Below are positions 8,248-16,350 of a stretch of 46,906 nt of DNA, piece after piece; the first letter of the stretch is position 1; each line of letters starts with the position of its first letter. A model generated the notes under the pieces. The model made no database searches and had not been told where the DNA came from. It was given only the letters and a program-made list of their open reading frames with translations. Both the position numbers and the translations under genes were made by a program. The stretch is taken from positions 1 to 46,906 of the forward strand of contig CAJBLH010000262.1 in NCBI GenBank assembly GCA_903953895.1, read 5' to 3'. This DNA is from an uncultured Desulfobacteraceae bacterium. GTDB taxonomy: Bacteria > Desulfobacterota > Desulfobacteria > Desulfobacterales > Desulfatirhabdiaceae.

Positions 8248-9416
8248 GAATTCATCCTGGCAGCGCTGGCGATGATTTCCAGATAGCGGGAGACAAAGGC
8301 GCTGGCGGAAAATCGACGCTGATACACAGCATGTTGACGGGTCTGCAAATCGTTTCGTCTTTGGGAATTGCTCAGCAGCGGTGCAATCATTGCGGCAATC
8401 TGCTCTGGAGTGGCATCCTGTGGGATCACCGCTTCGGGTGTGTCCGGAAGGATTTCGCTTAAGGCCTCATACGCCAGCGCCATGACCGGAAGATTGCAGG
8501 CCATGGCCTCCACCAGGGTCATCCCGAAACTTTCCTCCAGCGATGTGTGCAGGTACAGATCGGCATTTGCCATCAACTTGAAGACAGCATCGCGTTCCAG
8601 CTTACCGTAGAAAGTGAAAAAATCATCCACCTGAAGCCTGGCGATTATTGTTGCGATCAGTATCCGTTCATCGGAATTCTCGGTTCCGACCAAAAGAAAG
8701 CGGCAGGGAAATCCGATCTCTTTCAGTGCTGATGCAAGAGACGGCAGCACGCGCTGATTTTTGCGTTGTTCCAGCGTGCCGACATTGATGATTGATGGAA
8801 TCCCTTCGGATTGCTGCTTCGGTATCGATAAGCCAGCAGGTTGAGATACGCCTGGATAAGCCAGTTGAATCCTGTTCTGCGGCGCGTCGGGCAAAATGTC
8901 GTGCAGCAGCTTTTCATTGCGACGCGAAACCGGTACAAGCAGGATACGGGGGTTGTTCAGCACCTTCTCCATTTTCCGGCGCAACCAGTTGATGGCAATG
9001 CCGTGTTTGGGCAAAAGCCCTGCATCAGAGAACTCATCCCAAGGCTTTGTCCAGAAATGACAGACCAGAAGGATCGGGCAGTCTCCGGCAACAGTGGACA
9101 GCGCGGCGTCAGCAGTAAGTACGTCATGAGCGATCACGGCATCGATATCACCGGCCTGGGAGGCAATGCGTCTGCTGATATTTTTGAGCGTTAACATGAG
9201 TTGGAGCAGGAAACCACCGGGGGATTTCGTGGCCTGCCAAAATCGTCGGGTTATGCGAAGAACAGAGCTTCGGTCGGGTAGTGCGGCATTTTTTGGCGTT
9301 ATCATCCGCACCGGGTATCCGGAGGCTTCAAGAAGATTGCGCAATTCATGGGCGACGGTGACCACTCCGTTTCTGTCGCGTTCCATATCCAGCAGCGTTG
9401 TCATCAATATTTTCAT
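8244..9416 (-). CDS. Family 4 glycosyltransferase
   Basis: 390 aa GT-B retaining glycosyltransferase. It starts MKILMTTLLDMERDRNGVVTVA (first strand and glycine-containing loop), has a HDVLTADAAL segment, the hinge and donor domain start INVGTLEQRKNQ, then LVGTENS, FYGKLERDAVF and the signature EESFGMTLVEAMACNLPV. The second Glu of that signature contacts the nucleotide sugar in this family. Both ends share 4-bp overlaps with adjacent genes. It is probably a repeat-unit assembly enzyme; the sugar is not assignable. Confidence 0.92.
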   Translation of the reverse strand: MKILMTTLLDMERDRNGVVTVAHELRNLLEASGYPVRMITPKNAALPDRSSVLRITRRFWQATKSPGGFLLQLMLTLKNISRRIASQAGDIDAVIAHDVLTADAALSTVAGDCPILLVCHFWTKPWDEFSDAGLLPKHGIAINWLRRKMEKVLNNPRILLVPVSRRNEKLLHDILPDAPQNRIQLAYPGVSQPAGLSIPKQQSEGIPSIINVGTLEQRKNQRVLPSLASALKEIGFPCRFLLVGTENSDERILIATIIARLQVDDFFTFYGKLERDAVFKLMANADLYLHTSLEESFGMTLVEAMACNLPVMALAYEALSEILPDTPEAVIPQDATPEQIAAMIAPLLSNSQRRNDLQTRQHAVYQRRFSASAFVSRYLEIIASAARMNS

Positions 9417-10309
9417 GGGGCTGTCGCATTTCCCGGTTTGTGGTTGTCCGGCCGGACCATCCGTACTTTTTTTGCATAGGACCGATCGAAGGTAATGGAC
9501 AGATCATCGTTTAACAGCAGACCGCCGGCTGTTTTTCCCTGACCGTACAGACCCCAGTGCGCCTCACACAGGCCGACCCCATCAGGCCCCCAGTTTTTTT
9601 TCGCCTCCGCCGCCAGCCGGTCGTTCTGAAACAGCATGATGCCTGTATCATCGACCTTGACCGAAATGGTTACCCATGTTTTCATGGGAAATGGAATGGA
9701 CGAAAAACGGGTAAAATTCCCTTTCCCGAATTCGGGTACATGAAACAGCACCAGACAATCCTGACCATTCTCGTGGCCGAGGTTGACACCGAAGAGGTCT
9801 TTCCAGTCCAATTTATTGGAATAGGTGGCAAAGCTGATCCAGCCCCGTTGTGCAGAATGCGGCGGCAGGTCGGCCCACACGCTGAATGTGGAGGTGTAGC
9901 CGCCGCGATAACATTCCGGGAGCATAAAAACCGGGTATAGCCGATGGCTGTCTGCCGGCGGCGGAGATGGAGAGGTGATTTCACTTCTGAGGACAAAACC
10001 GTGTCCTGATCCGGTCGGGTCTGACACAATGGCGAGGGTGCCGCTGGGAACCCCCTCCATCCGCCACCAACTGTATTCTTCCAGATTTCCGGTTTCATGC
10101 ATCGCCTGCCAGAAGGGGGCGGCCGGCACGGAAGCAGCAGGCGCACCAACTGTGCGATCTTGCACGGAGTCGATCTCCCGGGCGGAAAAATCCTGCAGCA
10201 TCTCGCCGGCGGTATAGATTCCGGCCGCCGAGATGAGCAGGATCGACAGTAATTTAAAAATGAATTTAGGCGTTATCCGCACGATGATTCTTCGCTGAAT
10301 TAAAGACAT
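9413..10309 (-). CDS. Membrane-anchored or exported protein of unknown function, possibly with a lectin-like fold
   Basis: 298 aa from the ATG at 10309; a TTG at 10351 would add 14 residues. An N-terminal basic stretch followed by FIFKLLSILLISAAGIYTAG suggests a signal anchor, with the rest in the periplasm. The body is rich in Trp, Gly and beta-strand-like segments (YSWWRMEGVPSGTLAIV, YTSTFSVWADLPPHSAQRGWISFATYSN, KTWVTISVKVD, MLFQNDRLAAEAKK), an order that resembles concanavalin-like carbohydrate-binding modules. That fold call is tentative. As the first gene of the minus-strand glycosyltransferase block, coupled by a 4-bp overlap to the GT4, it may bind or modify the finished polymer. No catalytic motif was recognised. 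Confidence 0.7.
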   Translation of the reverse strand: MSLIQRRIIVRITPKFIFKLLSILLISAAGIYTAGEMLQDFSAREIDSVQDRTVGAPAASVPAAPFWQAMHETGNLEEYSWWRMEGVPSGTLAIVSDPTGSGHGFVLRSEITSPSPPPADSHRLYPVFMLPECYRGGYTSTFSVWADLPPHSAQRGWISFATYSNKLDWKDLFGVNLGHENGQDCLVLFHVPEFGKGNFTRFSSIPFPMKTWVTISVKVDDTGIMLFQNDRLAAEAKKNWGPDGVGLCEAHWGLYGQGKTAGGLLLNDDLSITFDRSYAKKVRMVRPDNHKPGNATAP

Positions 10310-10324
10310 TCTATAGTCGTTGCT

Positions 10325-10351
10325 TTTATAACAGTAACTTTTTGAAGTCAA
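10325..10351 (-). promoter_or_regulatory. Candidate sigma-70 promoter for the minus-strand glycosyltransferase block
   Basis: Read on the minus strand, TTGACT (10351-10346) is followed after 15 bp by TATAAA (10330-10325), about 15 bp upstream of the ATG at 10309. The hexamers are good but the spacer is short, the leader would be very short, and no clear ribosome-binding site precedes the ATG. It sits in the divergent gap facing the flippase gene. Confidence 0.35.
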
Positions 10352-10478
10352 TCATTTGTATCCCGTCACATCGCCCCCCCCGGTTGGGATCGGTGATCCT
10401 GCCGGGACCGGCAGAAAAATCTGGTGTCAAACATCTGTTGACAGATTATCGTTTGGGGTGATAATTCGTATCGATACA

Positions 10479-11837
10479 ATGATCCGGAATATAAACAAAT
10501 CGCTGAAAAAACGTGTCTTGCACGCCGGCGCCTGGACGTTGATCGGATACGGTGTCAGTCAGGCGCTCCGGCTGGGCAGCAATCTGATCATGACCCGCCT
10601 GCTGGTTCCGGAAATGTTCGGGGTCATGGCAATCGCCAATATCATCCTCTACGGGCTGGCGCTGTTTTCCGATTTTGGGCTGGGCCAAAGCATCATCCAG
10701 AGCCGTCGCGGGGAAGAGCCCATTTTTCTGAATACCGCCTGGGTCGTCCAGATTCTGCGGGGCGCTGTTCTGTGTGTCGTTGCCTTGTTGATCGCCCTGG
10801 GGCTTTATATTGCCGACACATACCATCTTCTGCCGCCCGACAGCGTCTATGCCCATCCTTCTTTGCCAGCCATTGTTCTTGCATTGGCGTTTTCGCCGCT
10901 GATTTCAGGATTCGAGTCCAACAAACTGGCCCTGGCCCGACGCAAAATCGAACTGGGGGTTGTCACCCAGGTCGAACTGGTCAGCCAGTTTGCAGCCCTT
11001 TGCAGCATGCTTGGCTGGGCCATGATCGACCGATCGATCTGGGCGCTGGTGACAGGCGCGCTGGTTTCGGTGGGGGTGCGGGTGATCCTCAGCCATGTGA
11101 TGTTAAGTGGTCCAAAAAACGGGCTGGCCTGGGATCGCGAATGCTTTCGGGAAATTATCGGCTACGGAAAGTGGGTATTCCTTTCTTCGATCCTCGGTTT
11201 CCTGCTGGCCAGCGGCGACCGGCTGATGCTGGGGGGGCTGGTTGACGCCAAAATACTTGGCCTCTATTCCATCGCCTACATGATGGTATCATCCATCCAG
11301 CAGGTGATGGGGAAGTTGATCGACAACATCTCGTTTCCGTTATTGAGTGAAGTGATCCGCAACAAACCGGAGGATGTACGCAGCAAATATTACAAACTGC
11401 GAATGCCGGTCGATATCGTTCTGCTCCTCTTGACCGGAATCCTGTTCTTTTCCGGCCATGTGATCATCGATCTTCTCTATGACGGCCGCTATACAACGGC
11501 GGGCCCGATGCTCGAGATACTGTCTCTGGCGCTGTTCGAGAACCGTTTCGGAGTTACCGGTCAGTACTATATGGCCCGTGGTGTTCCGCGGGTGCTGATC
11601 CCTTTGATCGGCAGCAGAATACCGCCCCTGTATATCCTGTTGCCGATTGCATTCAAATACTACGGATTCGACGGCGCGCTGTGGGTGATTGCAACCAATG
11701 CATTTTTCAGCATCCCCGTTACCTATTACTATAAAAAAATAAACGGCATCCTCGATATCAAGCGTGAACTCATGGTTCTGCCGGCGCTTCCGGCAGGGGC
11801 GCTGATCGGCAAAGGGATCGCCATGCTGCTGGGTTGA
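10479..11837 (+). CDS. Wzx-type lipid-linked oligosaccharide flippase
   Basis: 452 aa from the ATG at 10479; the reading frame is open further upstream but that part lies in the intergenic region. It is a polytopic membrane protein of the MOP/polysaccharide-transport family with many hydrophobic segments. Family landmarks are the N-terminal GAWTLIGYGVSQALRLGSNLIMTRLL, FSDFGLGQSIIQ, and SGDRLMLGGLVDAKILGLYSIAY in the middle. It flips undecaprenyl-diphosphate-linked repeat units to the periplasm, where the Wzy-like protein (16322-17677) can polymerise them. It is on the plus strand, divergent from the glycosyltransferase block and followed 60 bp later by a GT2 gene, so this small pair is transcribed separately. 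Confidence 0.92.
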   Translation: MIRNINKSLKKRVLHAGAWTLIGYGVSQALRLGSNLIMTRLLVPEMFGVMAIANIILYGLALFSDFGLGQSIIQSRRGEEPIFLNTAWVVQILRGAVLCVVALLIALGLYIADTYHLLPPDSVYAHPSLPAIVLALAFSPLISGFESNKLALARRKIELGVVTQVELVSQFAALCSMLGWAMIDRSIWALVTGALVSVGVRVILSHVMLSGPKNGLAWDRECFREIIGYGKWVFLSSILGFLLASGDRLMLGGLVDAKILGLYSIAYMMVSSIQQVMGKLIDNISFPLLSEVIRNKPEDVRSKYYKLRMPVDIVLLLLTGILFFSGHVIIDLLYDGRYTTAGPMLEILSLALFENRFGVTGQYYMARGVPRVLIPLIGSRIPPLYILLPIAFKYYGFDGALWVIATNAFFSIPVTYYYKKINGILDIKRELMVLPALPAGALIGKGIAMLLG

Positions 11838-11847
11838 TCGCTTTGTC

Positions 11848-11876
11848 CTATAGACCTTCAGAAAATTCATTTCGCA
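11848..11876. repeat. Truncated end of the palindromic element (copy C)
   Basis: These 29 bp match one end of copy A (86-114) with one change, and the complement of copy B's right end (12911-12939) at 28 of 29 positions. Similarity stops at 11876, and the ribosome-binding site AGGAGA of the next gene follows at once. With copy B it encloses the GT2 gene between inverted ends. Confidence 0.85.
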
Positions 11877-11897
11877 TTCCGACATGAGGAGAAAGCA

Positions 11898-12830
11898 GTG
11901 TCCAACTTGAAGGGTATATTGCATCCTACTGCCAGTGTAGTCATTCCTGTTTATAATACATCGAAGTATCTTGAAAAAGCGGTTGATTCCGTTCTGAAAC
12001 AGACTTTTACCGATTTTGAGATACTGCTGCTCGATGACGGCAGCACCGACGGATCATCCGCGATTCTGGACCGGTACCCGCTGACGGATAGCCGATGCAG
12101 GGTTTATCACTGGCCTAACAGAGGGATTATCGCAACACGAAATGAGGGCAACCGGCTGGCAAAGGCAGATATTCTTTTTCTGATGGATTCCGATGATATC
12201 TGCACGCCCGATCGTTTTGCAAAGCAGATGGCGTATCTGCTTGAAAACCCGGACTGTGTTGCCGTTGGCTCTCGAATGCTGCTGATCGATTCGGAAGATA
12301 TGCCCATCACCGTAATGGGAAGCAGCTTCAGTCATGATGAAATCGATTCGACCAATATTTCCGGGATCGATGCCGCTTTTTTCCAGCCGACGGTGGCCGT
12401 CCGAAAATCTGCGATGGAGCAGGTGGGTGGTTACCGTGCAGAATATCCCAGCGCCGAAGATTTCGATTTGTTTCTGCGTCTGGCCGAGATCGGCAATCTG
12501 GCCAATCTGCCGGATGTGCTGCTGAAATACCGGCAACACCTCTCCAGTATCGGTTACCGGCAGGGGAACCAGCAGGCCGATTCCGCCAGGCGCGCCATCC
12601 AGGATGCCTGCCGCCGCAGAGGGCTCGACTGCCCGGTTCCGGAAGCCCGCAGAGAACCGGCGCCGGATCAACGCAATGAACCGGCGGGTGCCTACACCAA
12701 ATGGGCATGGTGGGCGTTGAAGGCGGGCTATCTGCCGACAGCCCGGAAATACACCTGGATGGCCATGATGAAGCGTCCCTTCAGCATGGAAGTATGGAGG
12801 CTCTGTGCGTGTGTGTTGAGAGGGCGCTGA
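11898..12830 (+). CDS. Family 2 glycosyltransferase (plus-strand, between element ends)
   Basis: 310 aa from the GTG at 11898, with a good AGGAGA site 8 bp upstream. GT-A fold with SVVIPVYNTSKYLEKAVDSVL, LLLDDGSTDGSS, the metal site LMDSDDIC, and a late acceptor motif PSAEDFDLFLRLAEIG. The last about 50 residues have moderate hydrophobicity but no clear membrane helix. It probably adds a sugar to the repeat unit. The gene lies between copy C (22 bp upstream) and copy B (2 bp after the stop) of the palindromic element, and runs opposite to the neighbouring glycosyltransferase block. This placement suggests it may have arrived as a passenger of the element. Confidence 0.9.
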   Translation: MSNLKGILHPTASVVIPVYNTSKYLEKAVDSVLKQTFTDFEILLLDDGSTDGSSAILDRYPLTDSRCRVYHWPNRGIIATRNEGNRLAKADILFLMDSDDICTPDRFAKQMAYLLENPDCVAVGSRMLLIDSEDMPITVMGSSFSHDEIDSTNISGIDAAFFQPTVAVRKSAMEQVGGYRAEYPSAEDFDLFLRLAEIGNLANLPDVLLKYRQHLSSIGYRQGNQQADSARRAIQDACRRRGLDCPVPEARREPAPDQRNEPAGAYTKWAWWALKAGYLPTARKYTWMAMMKRPFSMEVWRLCACVLRGR

Positions 12831-12832
12831 TT

Positions 12833-12939
12833 CTATAGACCTTCAGAAAAATAATTTCGCGGCGTTATCGGTCGGAGATATACTACAGTATGATCTCCTC
12901 CCTGCTGCCTTGCGAAATGAATTTTCTGAAGGTCTATAA
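12833..12939. repeat. 107-bp palindromic MITE-like element, copy B (inverted relative to copy A)
   Basis: Ends CTATAGACCTTCAGAAAA (12833-12850) and its complement (12922-12939, one mismatch at the last base). It aligns end to end with the reverse complement of copy A. The differences fall mainly as pairs that keep base pairing: T to C in the left arm with A to G in the right arm, and C to T with G to A in the central hairpin (GGAGAT/ATCTCC here, GGAGAC/GTCTCC in A). It sits 2 bp after the GT2 stop and could form a strong hairpin at the end of that transcript. Confidence 0.88.
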
Positions 12940-12982
12940 TAAACGCCTTGCAACCCTTGCCGGGTTTGCCAACACAATTTTT

Positions 12983-13017
12983 CCCCCCTCCCGACCTCCC
13001 CCCGCCGGGGGGAGGAG
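12983..13017. repeat. GC-rich dispersed palindromic repeat (REP-like)
   Basis: A 35-bp C-rich then G-rich sequence with a 9-bp perfect stem (CCTCCCCCC at 12995-13003 with GGGGGGAGG at 13007-13015) and a 3-base loop. Its reverse complement recurs at 23373-23407 with two substitutions. It lies between the convergent GT2 and beta-helix genes. Confidence 0.8.
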
Positions 13018-13037
13018 GAGGATTGCACGATAAGGGC

Positions 13038-14516
13038 CTACTGCTGCACCGAGTGAAGATCGAAACCGGAGATGGACTGCCAGTCGGCCAGAGAGCCGGC
13101 TGCAGCCTCCCATTTACCGGCAGCGGTGAATGGAAAACGGCAGAAATTGTAGTCGATGAGCGTGTAGGACGTTACGGGAAGTGGATAGCTGAAGCAGCTC
13201 CAGTCGATGCTTCCGCCAGAGTATGCAATCACGTTTCCACTACTGGTGTGTCCGGCGCCTTCGCCGCCAAGGACAATTGCCGTCCGGTTTGTTGGGCTGG
13301 ATAACCGGATGAAGTTGTTGCGAACGGTAACGCGGTTCATAACGGTATCTTCAGCCCCCCGGTTCCGATCCGGAACGGCGATGGCCGTGGTCGTAAAACT
13401 GTTTTCCTGGAGAATCTGGTTTCCTTCGATCAAACAGTCGGTACAGGCGTTCACCCCAATCCCGATGTTTCCCATATTTTTGATAATATTTCCCCGGATT
13501 ACCAGTCCAGGAAACCCTTCCGGACTCTCGTAGGCCGTATCCACGGCGATTCCCCAGCAGGCCTGACTCGCCATGCCCACTTCTTCGTACACGACGTTCC
13601 GCTCGATCATCAGGCTCTGATGTTTGCCGTGAACAATCAGCGAAACACCCTGACAGGTGTTGCCGACCACGGACGACCGGGACAGGATATTGCCGCTGAT
13701 CCGCCCGCCCTTGCTTTCCACGGCCCCATCCCAGTAAAGATTATGATAATAGGCAATATCGCGGTATCCGTTGTTTTCGAAAATATTGTTCTGGATAACG
13801 CAATCATCGCAGCTTCCCTCGAATCCCTGACTGGCATTGTCGAGAATCTGGGAGTTTTTCAGGGTTATCCGCTCATTTCGGGCGTTGCTCCCCGGATTGG
13901 GCAGGTTGCTCCCCTGAATGAGTACGCCGATATCAAAACGGCTGATAATCAGATTGCTCAGAATCACATCATCGATGTCATTGAAGAAAAAGAACCCGGT
14001 GCCCGTGCCGTCGGTACCCCGGACATCAAGATTTGAGATGACATACCCTTCCTCATGATCGGCGTTGCCGCTGTCTGTGAAGGAAAATGCCGTCCCAGCA
14101 GCCGGGCAGGTGACAATGGCTCGATCCGTACAGCTCGTTTCCCAGTCGGGGGCGTAGTCGGTCACGGTGCATGGGTTTTCTGCCGTACAGCGAGGGTTTT
14201 CCCAATCATGTCCGATTAGGGTAAAAGCACCTCCCCGGCATAAAGCGATCGTGTCTCCGGCCGACAGTCCGGCGAACGCCAGGCGTGCCTTTTCAATCGT
14301 TTTCCAGGGGGTTGCCGGAGACGTTCCAGTGGCGTCGTCATTGCCGGCAATGCATGCCGCATTGGCGCCAGGGCCGCAGTCGCAGGCAAAGTACGTGGTG
14401 CCGGCGGTGTTGTCGAGGGTGTGGCCGTAACTCACTGAGGGTATCATCACAACCATGCTGATAAAAAAAATCACATCCGATATGGCAGGATATGAATTAT
14501 TCAAAATTCCTTTCAA
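13038..14516 (-). CDS. Secreted right-handed parallel beta-helix protein
   Basis: 492 aa from a TTG at 14516, chosen because a strong GGAGGT lies 8 bp upstream. An N-terminal signal peptide (hydrophobic DVIFFISMVVMIP, likely cut after SYG near residue 31) points to export. The mature part is a beta-helix of the pectate-lyase/NosD fold, built from short strand repeats with regular Asn and Ile positions (VISNLDVRG, VILSNLIISR, ITLKNSQILDN, CVIQNNIFENNGY, RISGNILSR, LVIRGNIIKNMG, CLIEGNQIL, VTVRNNFIRL). Such proteins in polysaccharide loci are often lyases, epimerases or polymer-binding surface proteins. No catalytic set was identified, so activity is open. It is the last gene of the export block. 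Confidence 0.82.
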   Translation of the reverse strand: MKGILNNSYPAISDVIFFISMVVMIPSVSYGHTLDNTAGTTYFACDCGPGANAACIAGNDDATGTSPATPWKTIEKARLAFAGLSAGDTIALCRGGAFTLIGHDWENPRCTAENPCTVTDYAPDWETSCTDRAIVTCPAAGTAFSFTDSGNADHEEGYVISNLDVRGTDGTGTGFFFFNDIDDVILSNLIISRFDIGVLIQGSNLPNPGSNARNERITLKNSQILDNASQGFEGSCDDCVIQNNIFENNGYRDIAYYHNLYWDGAVESKGGRISGNILSRSSVVGNTCQGVSLIVHGKHQSLMIERNVVYEEVGMASQACWGIAVDTAYESPEGFPGLVIRGNIIKNMGNIGIGVNACTDCLIEGNQILQENSFTTTAIAVPDRNRGAEDTVMNRVTVRNNFIRLSSPTNRTAIVLGGEGAGHTSSGNVIAYSGGSIDWSCFSYPLPVTSYTLIDYNFCRFPFTAAGKWEAAAGSLADWQSISGFDLHSVQQ

Positions 14517-14558
14517 TTTCAGTCACCTCCAGGATAACTCCACTGCTGTTGATTTTAT

Positions 14559-14593
14559 GTTCACCGCAAAGGCGCAGAGGGCGCAAAGAAAAT
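14559..14593. repeat. Dispersed TTCACCGCAAAGGCGC-type repeat
   Basis: An A/G-rich segment beginning TTCACCGCAAAGGCGC in the gap before the beta-helix gene. A related sequence in the opposite orientation is at about 28180-28208. No coding content; probably a genome-wide interspersed repeat. Confidence 0.5.
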
Positions 14594-14636
14594 TAAATGA
14601 AAACCGGCGTTGTCTTGACCAATTCTGGCGTGATCC

Positions 14637-15218
14637 CTACCGCTCCCGGATGATTTTTGCCGGAATACCCGCGGCAATGGTGTTGGGTGGAACATCCTTG
14701 GTTACAATGCTGTTGGCGCCAATGACGGCGCCATCACCGATAGTCACCCCCGGAAGAATACAGGCGCCCCTGCCGATCCAGACATCGGCGCCGATGCAGA
14801 TCGGCTTGGCATCGTGGGGCTGGCTGCGAATCTGTTCGCCGGCGACAATGCCGTGGTTGGCGTCGCGGATTGAAACGAATTCTCCTATCAGGGTAAAATC
14901 GCCGATGGAAACCTCCTTGTAAGCGCAGATTGTGGCGCCACGGTTGATCCGCACCTCTTGGCCTATCCGGACGAGCCCTTGCTCATGCGTAATGAACTCC
15001 GCCAGATCACCGATGCGCGACTTTTCACCGATTTTTACATTCCCGGTTCCGATGACCGATACACAGCCATCAAACTGCACCGTGGGGTCGAGCCCGCGAA
15101 TCTTTGCCGCCACCCGTCCCGAGTTCCAGATACGCCCCCAGTAATAGCCGAAAGGCCGCATCAACCGAAACGGCAGTGAAACCAACTGGCATGCTATCAA
15201 AAGAAATAGGTTTTTCAT
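14637..15218 (-). CDS. Hexapeptide-repeat (left-handed beta-helix) O-acetyltransferase
   Basis: 193 aa from the ATG at 15218 (a TTG 6 bp upstream is the alternative; no clear ribosome-binding site for either). A hydrophobic N terminus (FLLIACQLVSLPF) may associate with the membrane. Hexapeptide repeats run from about residue 50 to the end (VQFDGCVSVIG, VKIGEKSRIGD, VRINRGATICA, VSIGDFTLIGEFVSIRDANHGI, ICIGADVWIGRGACILPGVTIGDGAVIGANSIVTKDVP), closing with AAGIPAKIIRER. This is the layout of maltose/galactoside-type and WcaF/WcaB-type acetyltransferases, which use acetyl-CoA; the catalytic His is probably the one in DANHGI. It likely acetylates the exopolysaccharide or a precursor. Confidence 0.88.
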   Translation of the reverse strand: MKNLFLLIACQLVSLPFRLMRPFGYYWGRIWNSGRVAAKIRGLDPTVQFDGCVSVIGTGNVKIGEKSRIGDLAEFITHEQGLVRIGQEVRINRGATICAYKEVSIGDFTLIGEFVSIRDANHGIVAGEQIRSQPHDAKPICIGADVWIGRGACILPGVTIGDGAVIGANSIVTKDVPPNTIAAGIPAKIIRER

Positions 15219-15237
15219 AGGCAATTAAGAAAAAAAA

Positions 15238-15262
15238 TTACGAATTATGAATTACGAATGAG
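15238..15262. repeat. Short AT-rich near-tandem repeat
   Basis: The sequence ATTACGAATTATGAATTACG contains repeats of a GAATTA/CGAATTATGAATTA motif in the 85-bp gap between the GT4 and acetyltransferase genes. It encodes nothing and looks like a small dispersed repeat. Confidence 0.4.
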
Positions 15263-15303
15263 GGTGCAGAGTTGCTTTACCTGTCTTCTGCCCTCTGCCT
15301 TTC

Positions 15304-16350
15304 TTATTTCAAGATACTTTCCAGCATGTCTGTAGAGCGCTCCCATGAAAAGTCGTCTGCCCGGCGCAGGGCCGCAATACTCATGCGCGTCTGCAGCAGC
15401 GGGTCGGAGAGTATCTGAGAAATCCGGTCGGCAAGGGCTTGAGGGTCGCCGACATCGACGATGTAGCCTTCCACGCCGTCGGTGATGATGTCCCGAATTC
15501 CCTGGTTATCGGAAGAGACGATCGGGCATCCCAGAGAAATCGCCTCGAGTGCGGGCAGGCAGAACCCCTCGGTGCTAGAGGCCGTCATCCATACTTTCGT
15601 GTCTATATAGGTGCGGCGGATGTATGCCTGAGAGGGTACACGCTGAATCCGGACTTCGTGAAATGGAAAATCCGGATACTGTTCACGATTCGGGTGTTCG
15701 GAACCGAACATGACAAGCTTGATGCCGGGGTGCTGTTTTCTGAGGAGAGTCAGGGCATTCAGGGCCACATCCGTGCGCTTGAGCGGCACCGAGGAATACA
15801 GCAGCCCCACATCCAGGGGCCGACGGATGCCTTCGCCATCAAAAGTGGAGAGGAAAAAATCACGACCATTGGGAATAACCGGAATATCATTTTCTCCAGA
15901 AAGCTCTTCCACCAATGCTTTCAACCAACTGGAAATCACGATTTTTTTGAAAGGAAGGCGAAAGGTGGCATCCACATCGTCCCCGTCTCTGGCAAAGACT
16001 TTTTCATATCCCTGGATGAGGTAAAACTTGCGTCCGCAACGGTCCAGCAGCTCCGCCGCCAGTTGGGCGGTCTGGAAAGCGGTGGCGATGATGCAGTCTC
16101 CGTCTGGTATATGCTTTTGGGTAATGGCCGGCACTTCCAGGAGAGAGCCGCGAAAGGCGTCCAGGTGATCCTTTTCGTTAAGAATGATCCGCCTGGCTCT
16201 GCGGCGCAATCTTTCCCGGAAGGCAAGACCGCGCTTCGGGTAAACGACTGTGACCCGATGGCCTCGCCGGGTGAGTGCATTGCCGTAGCAGGTAACCACC
16301 CGCAATCCACCGGCGATGCCTTTAAATGGTACGAGAAAAGTGATATCCAT
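15304..16350 (-). CDS. Family 4 glycosyltransferase
   Basis: 348 aa from the ATG at 16350, preceded by GGAGAGAG. GT-B fold: the N-terminal FLVPFKGIAGGLRVVTCYGNAL holds the glycine-rich acceptor loop. The donor domain contains VGLLYSSVPLKRTDVALNAL, LVMFGSEHPNR and the signature SSTEGFCLPALEAISLGCPIV with EGYIVDVGDP near the end. It overlaps the end of the polymerase gene by 29 bp, so the two are translationally linked. Probable repeat-unit assembly enzyme on the cytoplasmic face; its sugar is not assignable. Confidence 0.92.
   Translation of the reverse strand: MDITFLVPFKGIAGGLRVVTCYGNALTRRGHRVTVVYPKRGLAFRERLRRRARRIILNEKDHLDAFRGSLLEVPAITQKHIPDGDCIIATAFQTAQLAAELLDRCGRKFYLIQGYEKVFARDGDDVDATFRLPFKKIVISSWLKALVEELSGENDIPVIPNGRDFFLSTFDGEGIRRPLDVGLLYSSVPLKRTDVALNALTLLRKQHPGIKLVMFGSEHPNREQYPDFPFHEVRIQRVPSQAYIRRTYIDTKVWMTASSTEGFCLPALEAISLGCPIVSSDNQGIRDIITDGVEGYIVDVGDPQALADRISQILSDPLLQTRMSIAALRRADDFSWERSTDMLESILK

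Noticed and set aside
86-12939. The whole 12.8-kb segment between the inverted copies as a composite transposon
   Set aside because: No transposase is encoded, flanking target duplications are not evident, and the genes are ordinary members of the polysaccharide locus. Inversion by recombination remains possible but is not shown.
12954-12973. Hairpin GCAACCC/GGGTTTGC as terminator of the plus-strand GT2 gene
   Set aside because: The stem has a bulge and no T-run follows directly. The stronger structure is the 107-bp palindrome just upstream.
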